Positions 35,252-47,349 of a stretch of DNA of 64,000 nucleotides are shown one piece after another; position 1 is the stretch's first letter; the number at the start of each line of letters is the position of its first letter. Under the pieces are notes generated by a model. It did not search any database. It was not told where the DNA came from and saw nothing but the letters and a program-made list of their open reading frames with translations. The translations under genes were made by a program, and so were the position numbers. The stretch is from Ectobius pallidus (lineage: Eukaryota > Arthropoda > Insecta > Blattodea > Ectobiidae): assembly GCA_964059195.1 (NCBI GenBank), contig CAXKWD010000015.1:806001-870000 (forward strand), given 5' to 3'.

Positions 35252-38200
35252 ATGACATTGCTAGGCAACAGTTTCGTATTTGGAGATGGCATTGCTAAGC
35301 TACAGTTCCTTGTTCAAAATGTCAATGCTAAGCAACAGTCAGGTGTTTTAAAAACTTCATTGCTAAGCAACAGTTTCCGGTTTAGACTGGCATCGCTAGG
35401 CAACACTTTTGTGATAGAAAAATCTAATTGTTAGGCAGCCAAATTGTCTTTAAAAGTTACATTGCTAGGAAAAGTTACGACTTTGAAAAATGCATTGAAA
35501 GGTAAAGGATTTTTGGCAGAAATTGACATTGCTACGCAACAGTATCTGTTTTTAAAAGCTTTTAATAGGTAGCAATATTATGTTTAAAAATGACATTGCT
35601 ATGCAACAGATCTTTTTGATGACATTGCTAGGCAACAGTTTCCGGTTTAGACTGGCATGGCTAGGCAAAACTTTCGTGATAGAAAAATTACATTGTTAGG
35701 CAGCCAAAATGTATTTAAAAATTACATTGCTAGGAAAAAGTTTCACTTTGAAAAATGCATTGAAATGTAAAAGTTTTGTGTCTGAAATTGACATTGCTAC
35801 GCAACAGTATATTTTTTTAAAAGTTTATAATAGGTAGCAATATTGTGTTTAAAAATGACATTGCTAAGCAACAGTTCTTTTTGACGACATTGCTAGGCAA
35901 CAGTTCCCGGTTTAAAATGGCATTGCTAGGCAACACTTTCGTGTTTTAAAACTCATTGCTAGGCAACAGTATTCTTTCTATTCAAGCAAAATTTACAACC
36001 CATGTTTTGCCATTAGCATTTCACCGATATTTTCAGTGTATGTATTGATCATTGAGGGATTAAAAACTATTCCTTATAGATGACATTCCTAGGCAACAGT
36101 TTCGTATTTGGAGATGGCATTGCTAAGCTACAGTTTCTTGTTCAAAATGTCAATGCTAAGCAACAGTCAGGTGTTTTAAAAACTTCATTGCTAAGCAACA
36201 GTTTCCGGTTTAGACTGGCATCGCTAGGCAACACTTTTGTGATAGAAAAATTTAATTGTTGGCAGCCAAATTGTCTTTAAAAGTTACATTGCTAGGAAAA
36301 GTTACGACTTTGAAAAATGCATTGAAAGGTAAAGGTTTCTTGACCGAAATTGACATTGCTACGCAACAGTATCTTTTTTTAAAAGCTTTTAATAGGTAGC
36401 AATATTATGTTTAAGAATGACATTGCTAAGCAACAGATCTTTTTGATGACTTTGCTAGGCAACAGTTTCCGGTTTAGACTGGCATGGCTAGGCAAAACTT
36501 TCGTGATAGAAAAATTACATTGTTAGGCAGCCAAATTGTATTTAAAAGTTACATTGCTAGGAAAAGTTACGACTTTGAAAAATGCATTGAAATGTAAAAG
36601 TTTTGTGTCTGAAATTGACATTGCTACGCAACAGTATATTTTTTTTTAAGTTTATATTAGGTAGCAATATTGTGTTTAAAAATGACATTGCTAAGCAACA
36701 GTTCTTTTTGACGACATTGCTAGGCAACAGTTCCCGGTTTAAAATGGCATTGCCAGGCAACACTTTCGTGTTTTAAAACTCATTGCTAGGCAACAGTATT
36801 CTTTCTATTCAAGCAAAATTTACAACCCATATTTTGCCATTAGCATTTCACCGATATTTTCATTGTATGTATTGATCATTGAGGGATTAAAAACTATTCC
36901 TTATAGATTACATTGCTAGGCAACAGTTTCGTATTTGGAGATGGCATTGCTAAGCTACAGTTCCTTGTTCAAAATGTCAATGCTAAGCAACAGTCAGGTG
37001 TTTTAAAAACTTCATTGCTAAGCAACAGTTTCCGGTTTAGACTGGCATCGCTAGGCAACACTTTTGTGATAGAAAAATCTAATTGTTAGGCAGCCAAATT
37101 GTCTTTAAAAGTTACATTGCTAGGAAAAGTTACGACTTTGAAAAATGCATTGAAAGGTAAAGGATTTTTGGCAGAAATTGACATTGCTACGCAACAGTAT
37201 CTGTTTTTAAAAGCTTTTAATAGGTAGCAATATTATGTTTAAAAATGACATTGCTATGCAACAGATCTTTTTGATGACATTGCTAGGCAACAGTTTCCGG
37301 TTTAGACTGGCATGGCTAGGCAAAACTTTCGTGATAGAAAAATTACATTGTTAGGCAGCCAAATTGTATTTAAAAATTACATTGCTAGGAAAAAGTTTCA
37401 CTTTGAAAAATGCATTGAAATGTAAAAGTTTTGTGTCTGAAATTGACATTGCTACGCAACAGTATATTTTTTTAAAAGTTTATAATAGGTAGCAATATTG
37501 TGTTTAAAAATGACATTGCTAAGCAACAGTTCTTTTTGACGACATTGCTAGGCAACAGTTCCCGGTTTAAAATGGCATTGCTAGGCAACACTTTCGTGTT
37601 TTAAAACTCATTGCTAGGCAACAGTATTCTTTCTGTTCAAGCAAAATTTACAACCCATGTTTTGCCATTAGCATTTCACCGATATTTTCAGTGTATGTAT
37701 TGATCATTGAGGGATTAAAAACTATTCCTTATAGATGACATTGCTAGGCAACAGTTTCGTATTTGGAGATGGCATTGCTAAGATACAGTTTCTTGTTCAA
37801 GATGTCAATGCTAAGCAACAGTCAGGTGTTTTAAAAACATCATTGCTAAGCAACAGTTTCCGGTTTAGACTGGCATCGCTAGGCAACACTTTTGTGATAG
37901 AAAAATCTAATTGTTAGGCAGCCAAATTGTCTTTAAAAGTTACATTGCTAGGAAAAGTTACGACTTTGAAAAAGGCATTGAAAGGTAAAGGTTTTGTGTC
38001 AGAAATTGACATATCTCCGCAACAGTATCTTTTTTTAAAAGCTTTTAATAGGTAGCAATATTATGATTAAAAATGACATTGCTAAGCAACAGATCTTTTT
38101 GATGACATTGCTAGGCAACAGTTTCCGGTTTAGACTGGCATGGCTAGGCAAAACTTTCGTGATAGAAAAATTACATTGTTAGGCAGCCAAATAGTATTTA

Positions 38201-38559
38201 AAAATTGCATTGCTAGGAAAAAGTTTCGTCTTTGAATAATGCATTGAAATGTAAAAGTTTGGTGTCTGAAATTGACATAGCTACGCAACAGTATATATTT
38301 TAAAAGTTTATAATAGGTAGCAATATTGTGTTTATAAATGACTTTGCTAAGAAAAGTTATTTTATATGACATTGCTAGGCAACAGTTTCCGGTTTAAAAT
38401 GGCATTGCTAGGCAACACTTTCGTGTTAAAACTCATTGCTAGGCAACAGTATTCTTTCTATTCAAGCAAAATGTACAACCCATGTTTTGCCATTAGCATT
38501 TCACCGATATTTTCATTGTATGTATTGATCATTGAGGGATTAAAAACTATTCCTTATAG
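33033..38559 (+). repeat. Patchwork block of local dimers between HOR domains
   Basis: Anchors 33600, 34425, 35252, 36080, 36907 (ATG changed to ATT) and 37735. 34,425-36,079 and 36,080-37,734 are related at an offset of 1655. Shared marks are GCTATGCAACAG (about 35,600 and 37,254) and expanded T tracts (T8 before AAAG near 34,983 and T8-9 near 36,646). Four beta monomers run in a row here instead of alternating. Monomer 37,735 shares AAAAAGGCATTG with 13,781 of copy 1 (about 14,016 and 37,971) rather than with 31,948, so it descends from a different copy than its neighbours. Confidence 0.75.
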
Positions 38560-39648
38560 ATGACATTCCTAGGCAACAGTTTCGTATTTGGAGATGGCAT
38601 TTCTAAGCTACAGTTTCTTGTTCAAAATGTCAATGCTAAGCAACAGTCAGGTGTTTTAAAAACTTCATTGCTAAGCAACAGTTTCCGGTTTAGACTGGCA
38701 TCGCTAGGCAACACTTTTGTGATAGAAAAATTTAATTGTTGGCAGCCAAATTGTCTTTAAAAGTTACATTGCTAGGAAAAGTTACGACTTTGAAAAATGC
38801 ATTGAAAGGTAAAGGTTTTTTGACCGAAATTGACATTGCTACGCAACAGTATCTTTTTTTAAAAGCTTTTAATAGGTAGCAATATTATGTTTAAGAATGA
38901 CATTGCTAAGCAACAGATCTTTTTGATGACTTTGCTAGGCAACAGTTTCCGGTTTAGACTGGCATGGCTAGGCAAAACTTTCGTGATAGAAAAATTACAT
39001 TGTTAGGCAGCCAAATTGTATTTAAAAGTTACATTGCTAGGCAAAGTTACGACTTTGAAAAATGCATTGAAATGTAAAAGTTTTGTGTCTGAAATTGACA
39101 TTGCTACGCAACAGTATATTTTTTTAAAAGTTTATATTAGGTAGCAATATTGTGTTTAAAAATGACAATGCTAAGCAACAGTTCTCTTTGACGACATTGC
39201 TAGGCAACAGTTTCCGGTTTAGACTGGCATGGCTAGGCAAAACTTTCGTGATAGAAAAATTACATTGTTAGGCAGCCAAATTGTATTTAAAAATTACATT
39301 GCTAGGAAAAAGTTTCACTTTGAAAAATGCATTGAAATGTAAAAGTTTTGTGTCTGAAATTGACATTGCTACGCAACAGTATATTTTTTTAAAAGTTTAT
39401 AATATGTAGCAATATTGTGTTTATAAATGACATTGCTAAGAAAAGTTATTTTTTATGACATTGCTAGGCAACAGTTTCCGGTTTAAAATGGCATTGCTAG
39501 GCAACACTTTCGTGTTAAAACTCATTGCTAGGCAACAGTATTCTTTCTATTCAAGCAAAATTTACAACCCATGTTTTGCCATTAGCATTTCACCGATATT
39601 TTCATTGTATGTATTGATCATTGAGGGATTAAAAACTATTCCTTATAG
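38560..39648 (+). repeat. Long monomer J1 (1089 bp) with a third X subrepeat
   Basis: Three tandem X blocks are present: 38,666-38,929, 38,930-39,194 and 39,195-39,458. The third is an X-B-like copy (GCATGGCTAGG, TGTATTTAAAA). It begins where a normal beta monomer would enter segment C with CAGTTCCCGG; here the sequence reads GACGACATTGC followed by CAGTTTCCGGTTTAGACTGG. Three marks in the second block are shared only with J3 and J4: CTAGGCAAAGTTACG, GACAATGCTAAG and GTTCTCTTTGACG. Confidence 0.85.
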
Positions 39649-42600
39649 ATGACATTCCTAGGCAACAGTTTCGTATTTGGAGATGGCATTGCTAAGCTAC
39701 AGTTTCTTGTTCAAAATGTCAATGCTAAGCAACAGTCAGGTGTTTTAAAAACTTCATTGCTAAGCAACAGTTTCCGGTTTAGACTGGCATCGCTAGGCAA
39801 CACTTTTGTGATAGAAAAATTTAATTGTTGGCAGCCAAATTGTCTTTAAAAGTTACATTGCTAGGAAAAGTTACGACTTTGAAAAATGCATTGAAAGGTA
39901 AAGGTTTTTTGTCCGAAATTGACATTGCTACGCAACAGTATCTTTTTTTAAAAGCTTTTAATAGGTAGCAATATTATGTTTAAGAATGACATTGCTAAGC
40001 AACAGATCTTTTTGATGACCTTGCTAGGCAACAGTTTCGGGTTTAGACTGGCATGGCTAGGCAAAACTTTCGTGATAGAAAAATTACATTGTTAGGCAGA
40101 CAAATAGTATTTAAAAATTACATTGCTAGGAAAAAGTTTCGTCTTCGAATAATGCATTGAAATGTAAAAGTTTTGTGTCTGAAATTGACATTGCTACGCA
40201 ACAGGATATATTTTAAAAGTTTATAATAGGTAGCAATATTGTGTTTATAAATGACATTGCTAAGAAAAGTTATTTTTTATGACATTGCTAGGCAACAGTT
40301 TCCGGTTTAAAATGGCATTGCTAGGCAACACTTTCGTGTTAAAACTCATTGCTAGGCAACAGTATTCTTTCTATTCAAGCAAAATTTACAACCCATGTTT
40401 TGCCATTAGCATTTCACCGATATTTTCATTGTATGTATTGATCATGGAGGCATTAAAAACTATTCCTTATAGATGACATTGCTAGGCAACCGTTTCGTAT
40501 TTGGAGATGGCATTGCTAAGCTACAGTTTCTTGTTCAAAATGTCAATGCTAAGCAACAGTCAGGTGTTTTAAAAACTTCATTGCTAAGCAACAGTTTCCG
40601 GTTTAGACTGGCATCGCTAGGCAACACTTTTGTGATAGAAAAAATTTAATTGTTGGCAGCCAAATTGTCTTTAAAAGTTACATTGCTAGGAAAAGTTACG
40701 ACTTTGAAAAATGCATTGAAAGGTAAAGGTTTTTTGTCCGAAATTGACATTGCTACGCAACAGTATCTTTTTTTAAAAGCTTTTAATAGGTAGCAATATT
40801 ATGTTTAAGAATGACATTGCTAAGCAACAGATCTTTTTGATGACTTTGCTAGGCAACAGTTTCCGGTTTAGACTGGCATGGCTAGGCAAAACTTTCGAGA
40901 TAGAAAAATTACATTGTTAGGCAGCCAAATTGTATTTAAAAATTACATTGCTAGGAAAAAGTTTCACTTTGAAAAATGCATTGAAATGTAAAAGTTTTGT
41001 GTCTGAAATTGACATTGCTACGCAACAGTATATTTTTTTAAAAGTTTATAATAGGTAGCAATATTGTGTTTAAAAATGACATTGCTAAGCAACAGTTCTT
41101 TTTGACGACATTGCTAGGCAACAGTTCCCGGTTTAAAATGGCATTGCTAGGCAACACTTTACTGTTTTAAAACTCATTGCTAGGCAACAGTATTCTTTCT
41201 GTTCAAGCAAAATTTACAACCCACGTTTTGCCATTAGCATTTCACCGATATTTTCAGTGTATGTATTGATCATTGAGGGATTAAAAACTATTCCTTATAG
41301 ATGACATTGCTAGGCAACAGTTTCGTATTTGGAGATGGCATTGCTAAGCTACAGTTTCTTGTTCAAGATGTCAATGCTAAGCAACAGTCAGGTGTTTTAA
41401 AAACATCATTGCTAAGCAAAAGTTTCCGGTTTAGACTGGCATCGCTAGGCAACACTTTTGTGATAGAAAAATCTAATTGTTAGGCAGCCAAATTGTCTTT
41501 AAAAGTTACATTGCTAGGAAAAGTTACGACTTTGAAAAATGCATTGAAAGGTAAAGGATTTTTGGCAGAAATTGACATTGCTACGCAACAGTATCTTTTT
41601 TTAAAAGCTTTTAATAGGTAGCAATATTATGATTAAAAATGACATTGCTAAGCAACAGATCTTTTTGATGACATTGCTAGGCAACAGTTTCCGGTTTAGA
41701 CTGGCATGGCTAGGCAAAACTTTCGTGATAGAAAAATTACATTGTTAGGCAGCCAAATAGTATTTAAAAATTACATTGCTAGGAAAAAGTTTCGTCTTTG
41801 AATAATGCATTGAAATGTAAAAGTTTGGTGTCTGAAATTGACATAGCTACGCAACAGTATATATTTTAAAAGTTTATAATAGGTAGCAATATTGTGTTTA
41901 TAAATGACATTGCTAAGAAAAGTTATTTTTTATGACATTGCTAGGCAACAGTTTCCGGTTTAAAATGGCATTGCTAGGCAACACTTTCGTGTTAAAACTC
42001 ATTGCTAGGCAACAGTATTCTTTCTATTCAAGCAAAATTTACAACCCATGTTTTGCCATTAGCATTTCACCGATATTTTCATTGTATGTATTGATCATTG
42101 AGGGATTAAAAACTATTCCTTATAGATGACATTCCTAGGCAACAGTTTCGTATTTGGAGATGGCATTGCTAAGCTACAGTTCCTTGTTCAAAATGTCAAT
42201 GCTAAGCAACAGTCAGGTGTTTTAAAAACTTCATTGCTAAGCAACAGTTTCCGGTTTAGACTGGCATCGCTAGGCAACACTTTTGTGATAGAAAAATTTA
42301 ATTGTTGGCAGCCAAATTGTCTTTAAAAGTTACATTGCTAGGAAAAGTTACGACTTTGAAAAATGCATTGAAAGGTAAAGGTTTTTTGTCCGAAATTGAC
42401 ATTGCTACGCAACAGTATGTTTTTTTAAAAGCTTTTAATAGGTAGCAATATTATGTTTAAGAATGACATTGCTAAGCAACAGATCTTTTTGATGACCTTG
42501 CTAGGCAACAGTTTCCGGTTTAGACTGGCATGGCTAGGCAAAACTTTCGTGATAGAAAAATTACATTGTTAGGCAGACAAATAGTATTTAAAAATTACAT

Positions 42601-44604
42601 TGCTAGGAAAACGTTTCGTCTTCGAATAATGCACTGAAATGTAAACGTTTTGTGTCTGAAATTGACATAGCTACGCAACAGTATATATTTTAAAAGTTTA
42701 TAATAGGTAGCAATATTGTGTTTATAAATGACATTGCTAAGAAAAGTTATTTTTTATGACATTGCTAGGCAACAGTTTCCGGTTTAAAATGGCATTGCTA
42801 GGCAACACTTTCGTGTTTTAAAACTCATTGCTAGGCAACAGTATTCTTTCTGTTCAAGCAAAATTTACAACCCATGTTTTGCCAATAGCATTTCACCGAT
42901 ATTTTCATTGTATGTATTGATCATTGAGGGATTAAAAACTATTCCTTATACATGACATTGCTAGGCAACAGTTTCGTACTTGGAGATGGCATTGCTAAGC
43001 TACAGTTTCTTGTTCAAGATGTCAATGCTAAGCAACAGTCAGGTGTTTTAAAAACTTCATTGCTAAGCAACAGTTTCCGGTTTAGACTGGCATCGCTAGG
43101 CAACACTTTTGTGATAGAAAAATCTAATTGTTAGGCAGCCAAATTGTCTTTAAAAGTTACATTGCTAGGAAAAGTTACGACTTTGAAAAATGCATTGAAA
43201 GGTAAAGGTTTTGTGTCAGAAATTGACATATCTCCGCAACAGTATCTTTTTTTAAAAGCTTTTAATAGGTAGCAATATTATGATTAAAAATGATATTGCT
43301 AAGCAACAGATCTTTTTGATGACATTGCTAGGCAACAGTTTCCGGTTTAGACTGGCATGGCTAGGCAAAACTTTCGTGATATAAAAATTACATTGTTAGG
43401 CAGCCAAATAGTATTTAAAAATTACATTGCTAGGAAAAAGTTTCGTCTTTGAATAATGCATTGAAATGTAAAAGTTTGGTGTCTGAAATTGACATTGCTA
43501 CGCAACAGGATATATTTTAAAAGTTTATAATAGGTAGCAATATTGTGTTTATAAATGACATTGCTAAGAAAAGTTATTTTTTATGACATTGCTAGGCAAC
43601 AGTTTCCGGTTTAAAATGGCATTGCTAGGCAACACTTTCGTGTTAAAACTCATTGCTAGGCAACAGTATTCTTTCTATTCAAGCAAAATTTACAACCCAT
43701 GTTTTGCCATTAGCATTTCACCGATATTTTCATTGTATGTATTGATCATGGAGGGATTAAAAACTATTCCTTATAGATGACATTGCTAGGCAACAGTTTC
43801 GTATTTGGAGATGGCATTGCTAAGCTACAGTTTCTTGTTCAAAATGTCAATGCTAAGCAACAGTCAGGCTTTTTAAAAACTTCATTGCTAAGCAACAGTT
43901 TCCGGTTTAGACTGGCATCGCTAGGCAACACTTTTGTGATAGAAAAAATTTAATTGTTGGCAGCCAAATTGTCTTTAAAAGTTACATTGCTAGGAAAAGT
44001 TACGACTTTGAAAAATGCATTGAAAGGTAAAGGTTTTTTGTCCGAAATTGACATTGCTACGCAACAGTATCTTTTTTTAAAAGCTTTTAATAGGTAGCAA
44101 TATTATGTTTAAGAATGACATTGCTAAGCAACAGATCTTTTTGATGACTTTGCTAGGCAACAGTTTCCGGTTTAGACTGGCATGGCTAGGCAAAACTTTC
44201 GTGATAGAAAAATTACATTGTTAGGCAGCCAAATTGTATTTAAAAATTACATTGCTAGGAAAAAGTTTCACTTTGAAAAATGCATTGAAATGTAAAAGTT
44301 TTGTGTCTGAAATTGACATTGCTACGCAACAGTATATTTTTTTAAAAGTTTATAATAGGTAGCAATATTGTGTTTAAAAATGACATTGCTAAGCAACAGT
44401 TCTTTTTGACGACATTGCTAGGCAACAGTTCCCGGTTTAAAATGGCATTGCTAGGCAACACTTTCGTGTTTTAAAACTCATTGCTAGGCAACAGTATTCT
44501 TTCTGTTCAAGCAAAATTTACAACCCATGTTTTGCCATTAGCATTTCACCGATATTTTCAGTGTATGTATTGATCATTGAGGGATTAAAAACTATTCCTT
44601 ATAG
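38560..44604 (+). repeat. 7-mer HOR copy (6045 bp), first
   Basis: Anchors 38560 (long), 39649, 40473, 41301, 42126, 42952, 43777. From 40,473 onward the order matches 9649-12,953 at a constant offset of 30,824. Copy-specific marks recur in later HOR copies: TTTCGGGTTTAG (40,036), CACTTTACTGTTTT (41,155), ACCCACGTTTTG (41,219), GCAAAAGTTTCC (41,416), TATACATGACATT (42,948), TTTCGTACTTGG (42,971). Private: GGCATTTCTAAGC near 38,600. Confidence 0.85.
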
Positions 44605-47349
44605 ATGACATTGCTAGGCAACAGTTTCGTATTTGGAGATGGCATTGCTAAGCTACAGTTTCTTGTTCAAGATGTCAATGCTAAGCAACAGTCAGGTGTT
44701 TTAAAAACATCATTGCTAAGCAACAGTTTCCGGTTTAGACTGGCATCGCTAGGCAACACTTTTGTGATAGAAAAATCTAATTGTTAGACAGCCAAATTGT
44801 CTTTAAAAGTTACATTGCTAGGAAACGTTACGACTTTGAAAAATGCATTGAAAGGTAAAGGTTTTGTGTCAGAAATTGACATATCTCCGCAACAGTATCT
44901 TTTTTTAAAAGCTTTTAATAGGTAGCAATATTATGATTAAAAATGACATTGCTAAGCAACAGATCTTTTTGATGACATTGCTAGGCAACAGTTTCCGGTT
45001 TAGACTGGCATGGCTAGGCAAAACTTTCGTGATAGAAAAATTACATTGTTAGGCAGCCAAATAGTATTTAAAAATTACATTGCTAGGAAAAAGTTTCGTC
45101 TTTGAATAATGCATTGAAATGTAAAAGTTTGGTGTCTGAAATTGACATAGCTACGCAACAGTATATATTTTAAAAGTTTATAATAGGTAGCAATATTGTG
45201 TTTATAAATGACATTGCTAAGAAAAGTTATTTTATATTACATTGCTAGGCAACAGTTTCCGGTTTAAAATGGTATTGCTAGGCAACACTTTCGTGTTAAA
45301 ACTCATTGCTAGGCAACAGTATTCTTTCTATTCAAGCAAAATGTACAACCCATGTTTTGCCATTAGCATTTCACCGATATTTTCATTGTATGTATTGATC
45401 ATTGAGGGATTAAAAACTATTCCTTATAGATGACATTCCTAGGCAACAGTTTCGTATTTGGAGATGGCATTGCTAAGCTACAGTTTCTTGTTCAAAATGT
45501 CAATGCTAAGCAACAGTCAGGTGTTTTAAAAACTTCATTGCTAAGCAACAGTTTCCGGTTTAGACTGGCATCGCTAGGCAACACTTTTGTGATAGAAAAA
45601 TTTAATTGTTGGCAGCCAAATTGTCTTTAAAAGTTACATTGCTAGGAAAAGTTACGACTTTGAAAAATGCATTGAAAGGTAAAGGTTTTTTGACCGAAAT
45701 TGACATTGCTACGCAACAGTATCTTTTTTTAAAAGCTTTTAATAGGTAGCAATATTATGTTTAAGAATGACATTGCTAAGCAACAGATCTTTTTGATGAC
45801 TTTGCTAGGCAACAGTTTCCGGTTTAGACTGGCATGGCTAGGCAAAACTTTCGTGATAGAAAAATTACATTGTTAGGCAGCCAAATTGTATTTAAAAGTT
45901 ACATTGCTAGGAAAAGTTACGACTTTGAAAAATGCATTGAAATGTAAAAGTTTTGTGTCTGAAATTGACATTGCTACGCAACAGTATATTTTTTTAAAAG
46001 TTTATATTAGGTAGCAATATTGTGTTTAAAAATGACATTGCTAAGCAACAGTTCTTTTTGACGACATTGCTAGGCAACAGTTCCCGGTTTAAAATGGCAT
46101 TGCCAGGCAACACTTTCGTGTTTTAAAACTCATTGCTAGGCAACAGTATTCTTTCTATTCAAGCAAAATTTACAACCCATGTTTTGCCATTAGCATTTCA
46201 CCGATATTTTCATTGTATGTATTGATCATTGAGGGATTAAAAACTATTCCTTATAGATGACATTGCTAGGCAACAGTTTCGTATTTGGAGATGGCATTGC
46301 TAAGCTACAGTTCCTTGTTCAAAATGTCAATGCTAAGCAACAGTCAGGTGTTTTAAAAACTGCATTGCTAAGCAACAGTTTCCGGTTTAGACTGGCATCG
46401 CTAGGCAACACTTTTGTGATAGAAAAATCTAATTGTTAGGCAGCCAAATTGTCTTTAAAAGTTACATTGCTAGGAAAAGTTACGACTTTGAAAAATGCAT
46501 TGAAAGGTAAAGGATTTTTGGCAGATATTGACATTGCTACGCAACAGTATCTGTTTTTAAAAGCTTTTAATAGGTAGCAATATTATGTTTAAAAATGACA
46601 TTGCTAAGCAACAGATCTTTTTGATGACATTGCTAGGCAACAGTTTCCGGTTTAGACTGGCATGGCTAGGCAAATCTTTCGTGATAGAAAAATTACATTG
46701 TTAGGCAGCCAAATTGTATTTAAAAATTACATTGCTAGGAAAAAGTTTCACTTTGAAAAATGCATTGAAATGTAAAAGTTTTGTGTCCGAAATTGACATT
46801 GCTACGCAACAGTATCTTTTTTTAAAAGCTTTTAATAGGTAGCAATATTATGTTTAAGAATGGCATTGCTAAGCAACAGATCTTTTTGATGACTTTGCTA
46901 GGCAACAGTTTCCGGTTTAGACTGGCATGGCTAGGCAAAACTTTCGAGATAGAAAAACTACATTGTTAGGCAGCCAAATTGTATTTAAAAATTACATTGC
47001 TAGGAAAAAGTTTCACTTTGAAAAATGCATTGAAATGTAAAAGTTTTGTGTCTGAAATTGACATTGCTACGCAACAGTATATTTTTTTAAAAGTTTATAA
47101 TAGGTAGCAATATTGTGTTTAAAAATGACATTGCTAAGCAACAGTTCTTTTTGACGACATTGCTAGGCAACAGTTCCCGGTTTAAAATGGCATTGCTAGG
47201 CAACACTTTCGTGTTTTAAAACTCATTGCTAGGCAACAGTATTCTTTCTGTTCAAGCAAAATTTACAACCCATGTTTTGCCATTAGCATTTCACCGATAT
47301 TTTCAGTGTATGTATTGATCATTGAGGGATTAAAAACTATTCCTTATAG
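44605..47349 (+). repeat. Three-monomer continuation ending in a long monomer
   Basis: Anchors 44605, 45430 and 46257 (long, 1093 bp). The first two match 13,781 and 14,606 at offset 30,824; the third is related to 6348 and 35,252. 41,301-47,349 as a whole recurs at 47,350 with a period of 6049 bp. Private marks: GGAAACGTTACG near 44,822, AACTGCATTGC near 46,360 and GGCAGATATTGAC near 46,520. Confidence 0.8.
46257..47349 (+). repeat. Long monomer J2 (1093 bp), independent third X
   Basis: X blocks lie at 46,363-46,627, 46,628-46,892 and 46,893-47,157. The middle block starts as X-B and switches to X-A-type sequence at TTTTGTGTCCGAAATTG (about 46,779-46,790), where X-B has GTGTCTGAA and X-A has TTGTCCGAA. 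Downstream it follows the sequence before anchor 41,301, including the TTTCGAGATAG mark (40,897 and 46,941). The J1/J3/J4 marks are absent and the joint is elsewhere, so this is a separate event. Confidence 0.85.

Noticed and set aside
34902..38372. Reverse-strand open frames at 34,902-35,108, 36,557-36,763 and 38,130-38,372
   Set aside because: They exist only where a T-tract length or a single-base variant removes a stop present in sister monomers. No support beyond openness.
39195..39458. The extra ~264 bp in long monomers as an inserted mobile element
   Set aside because: It is a normal X-B-type subrepeat in phase with its neighbours, without foreign sequence or target duplication; unequal exchange explains it.
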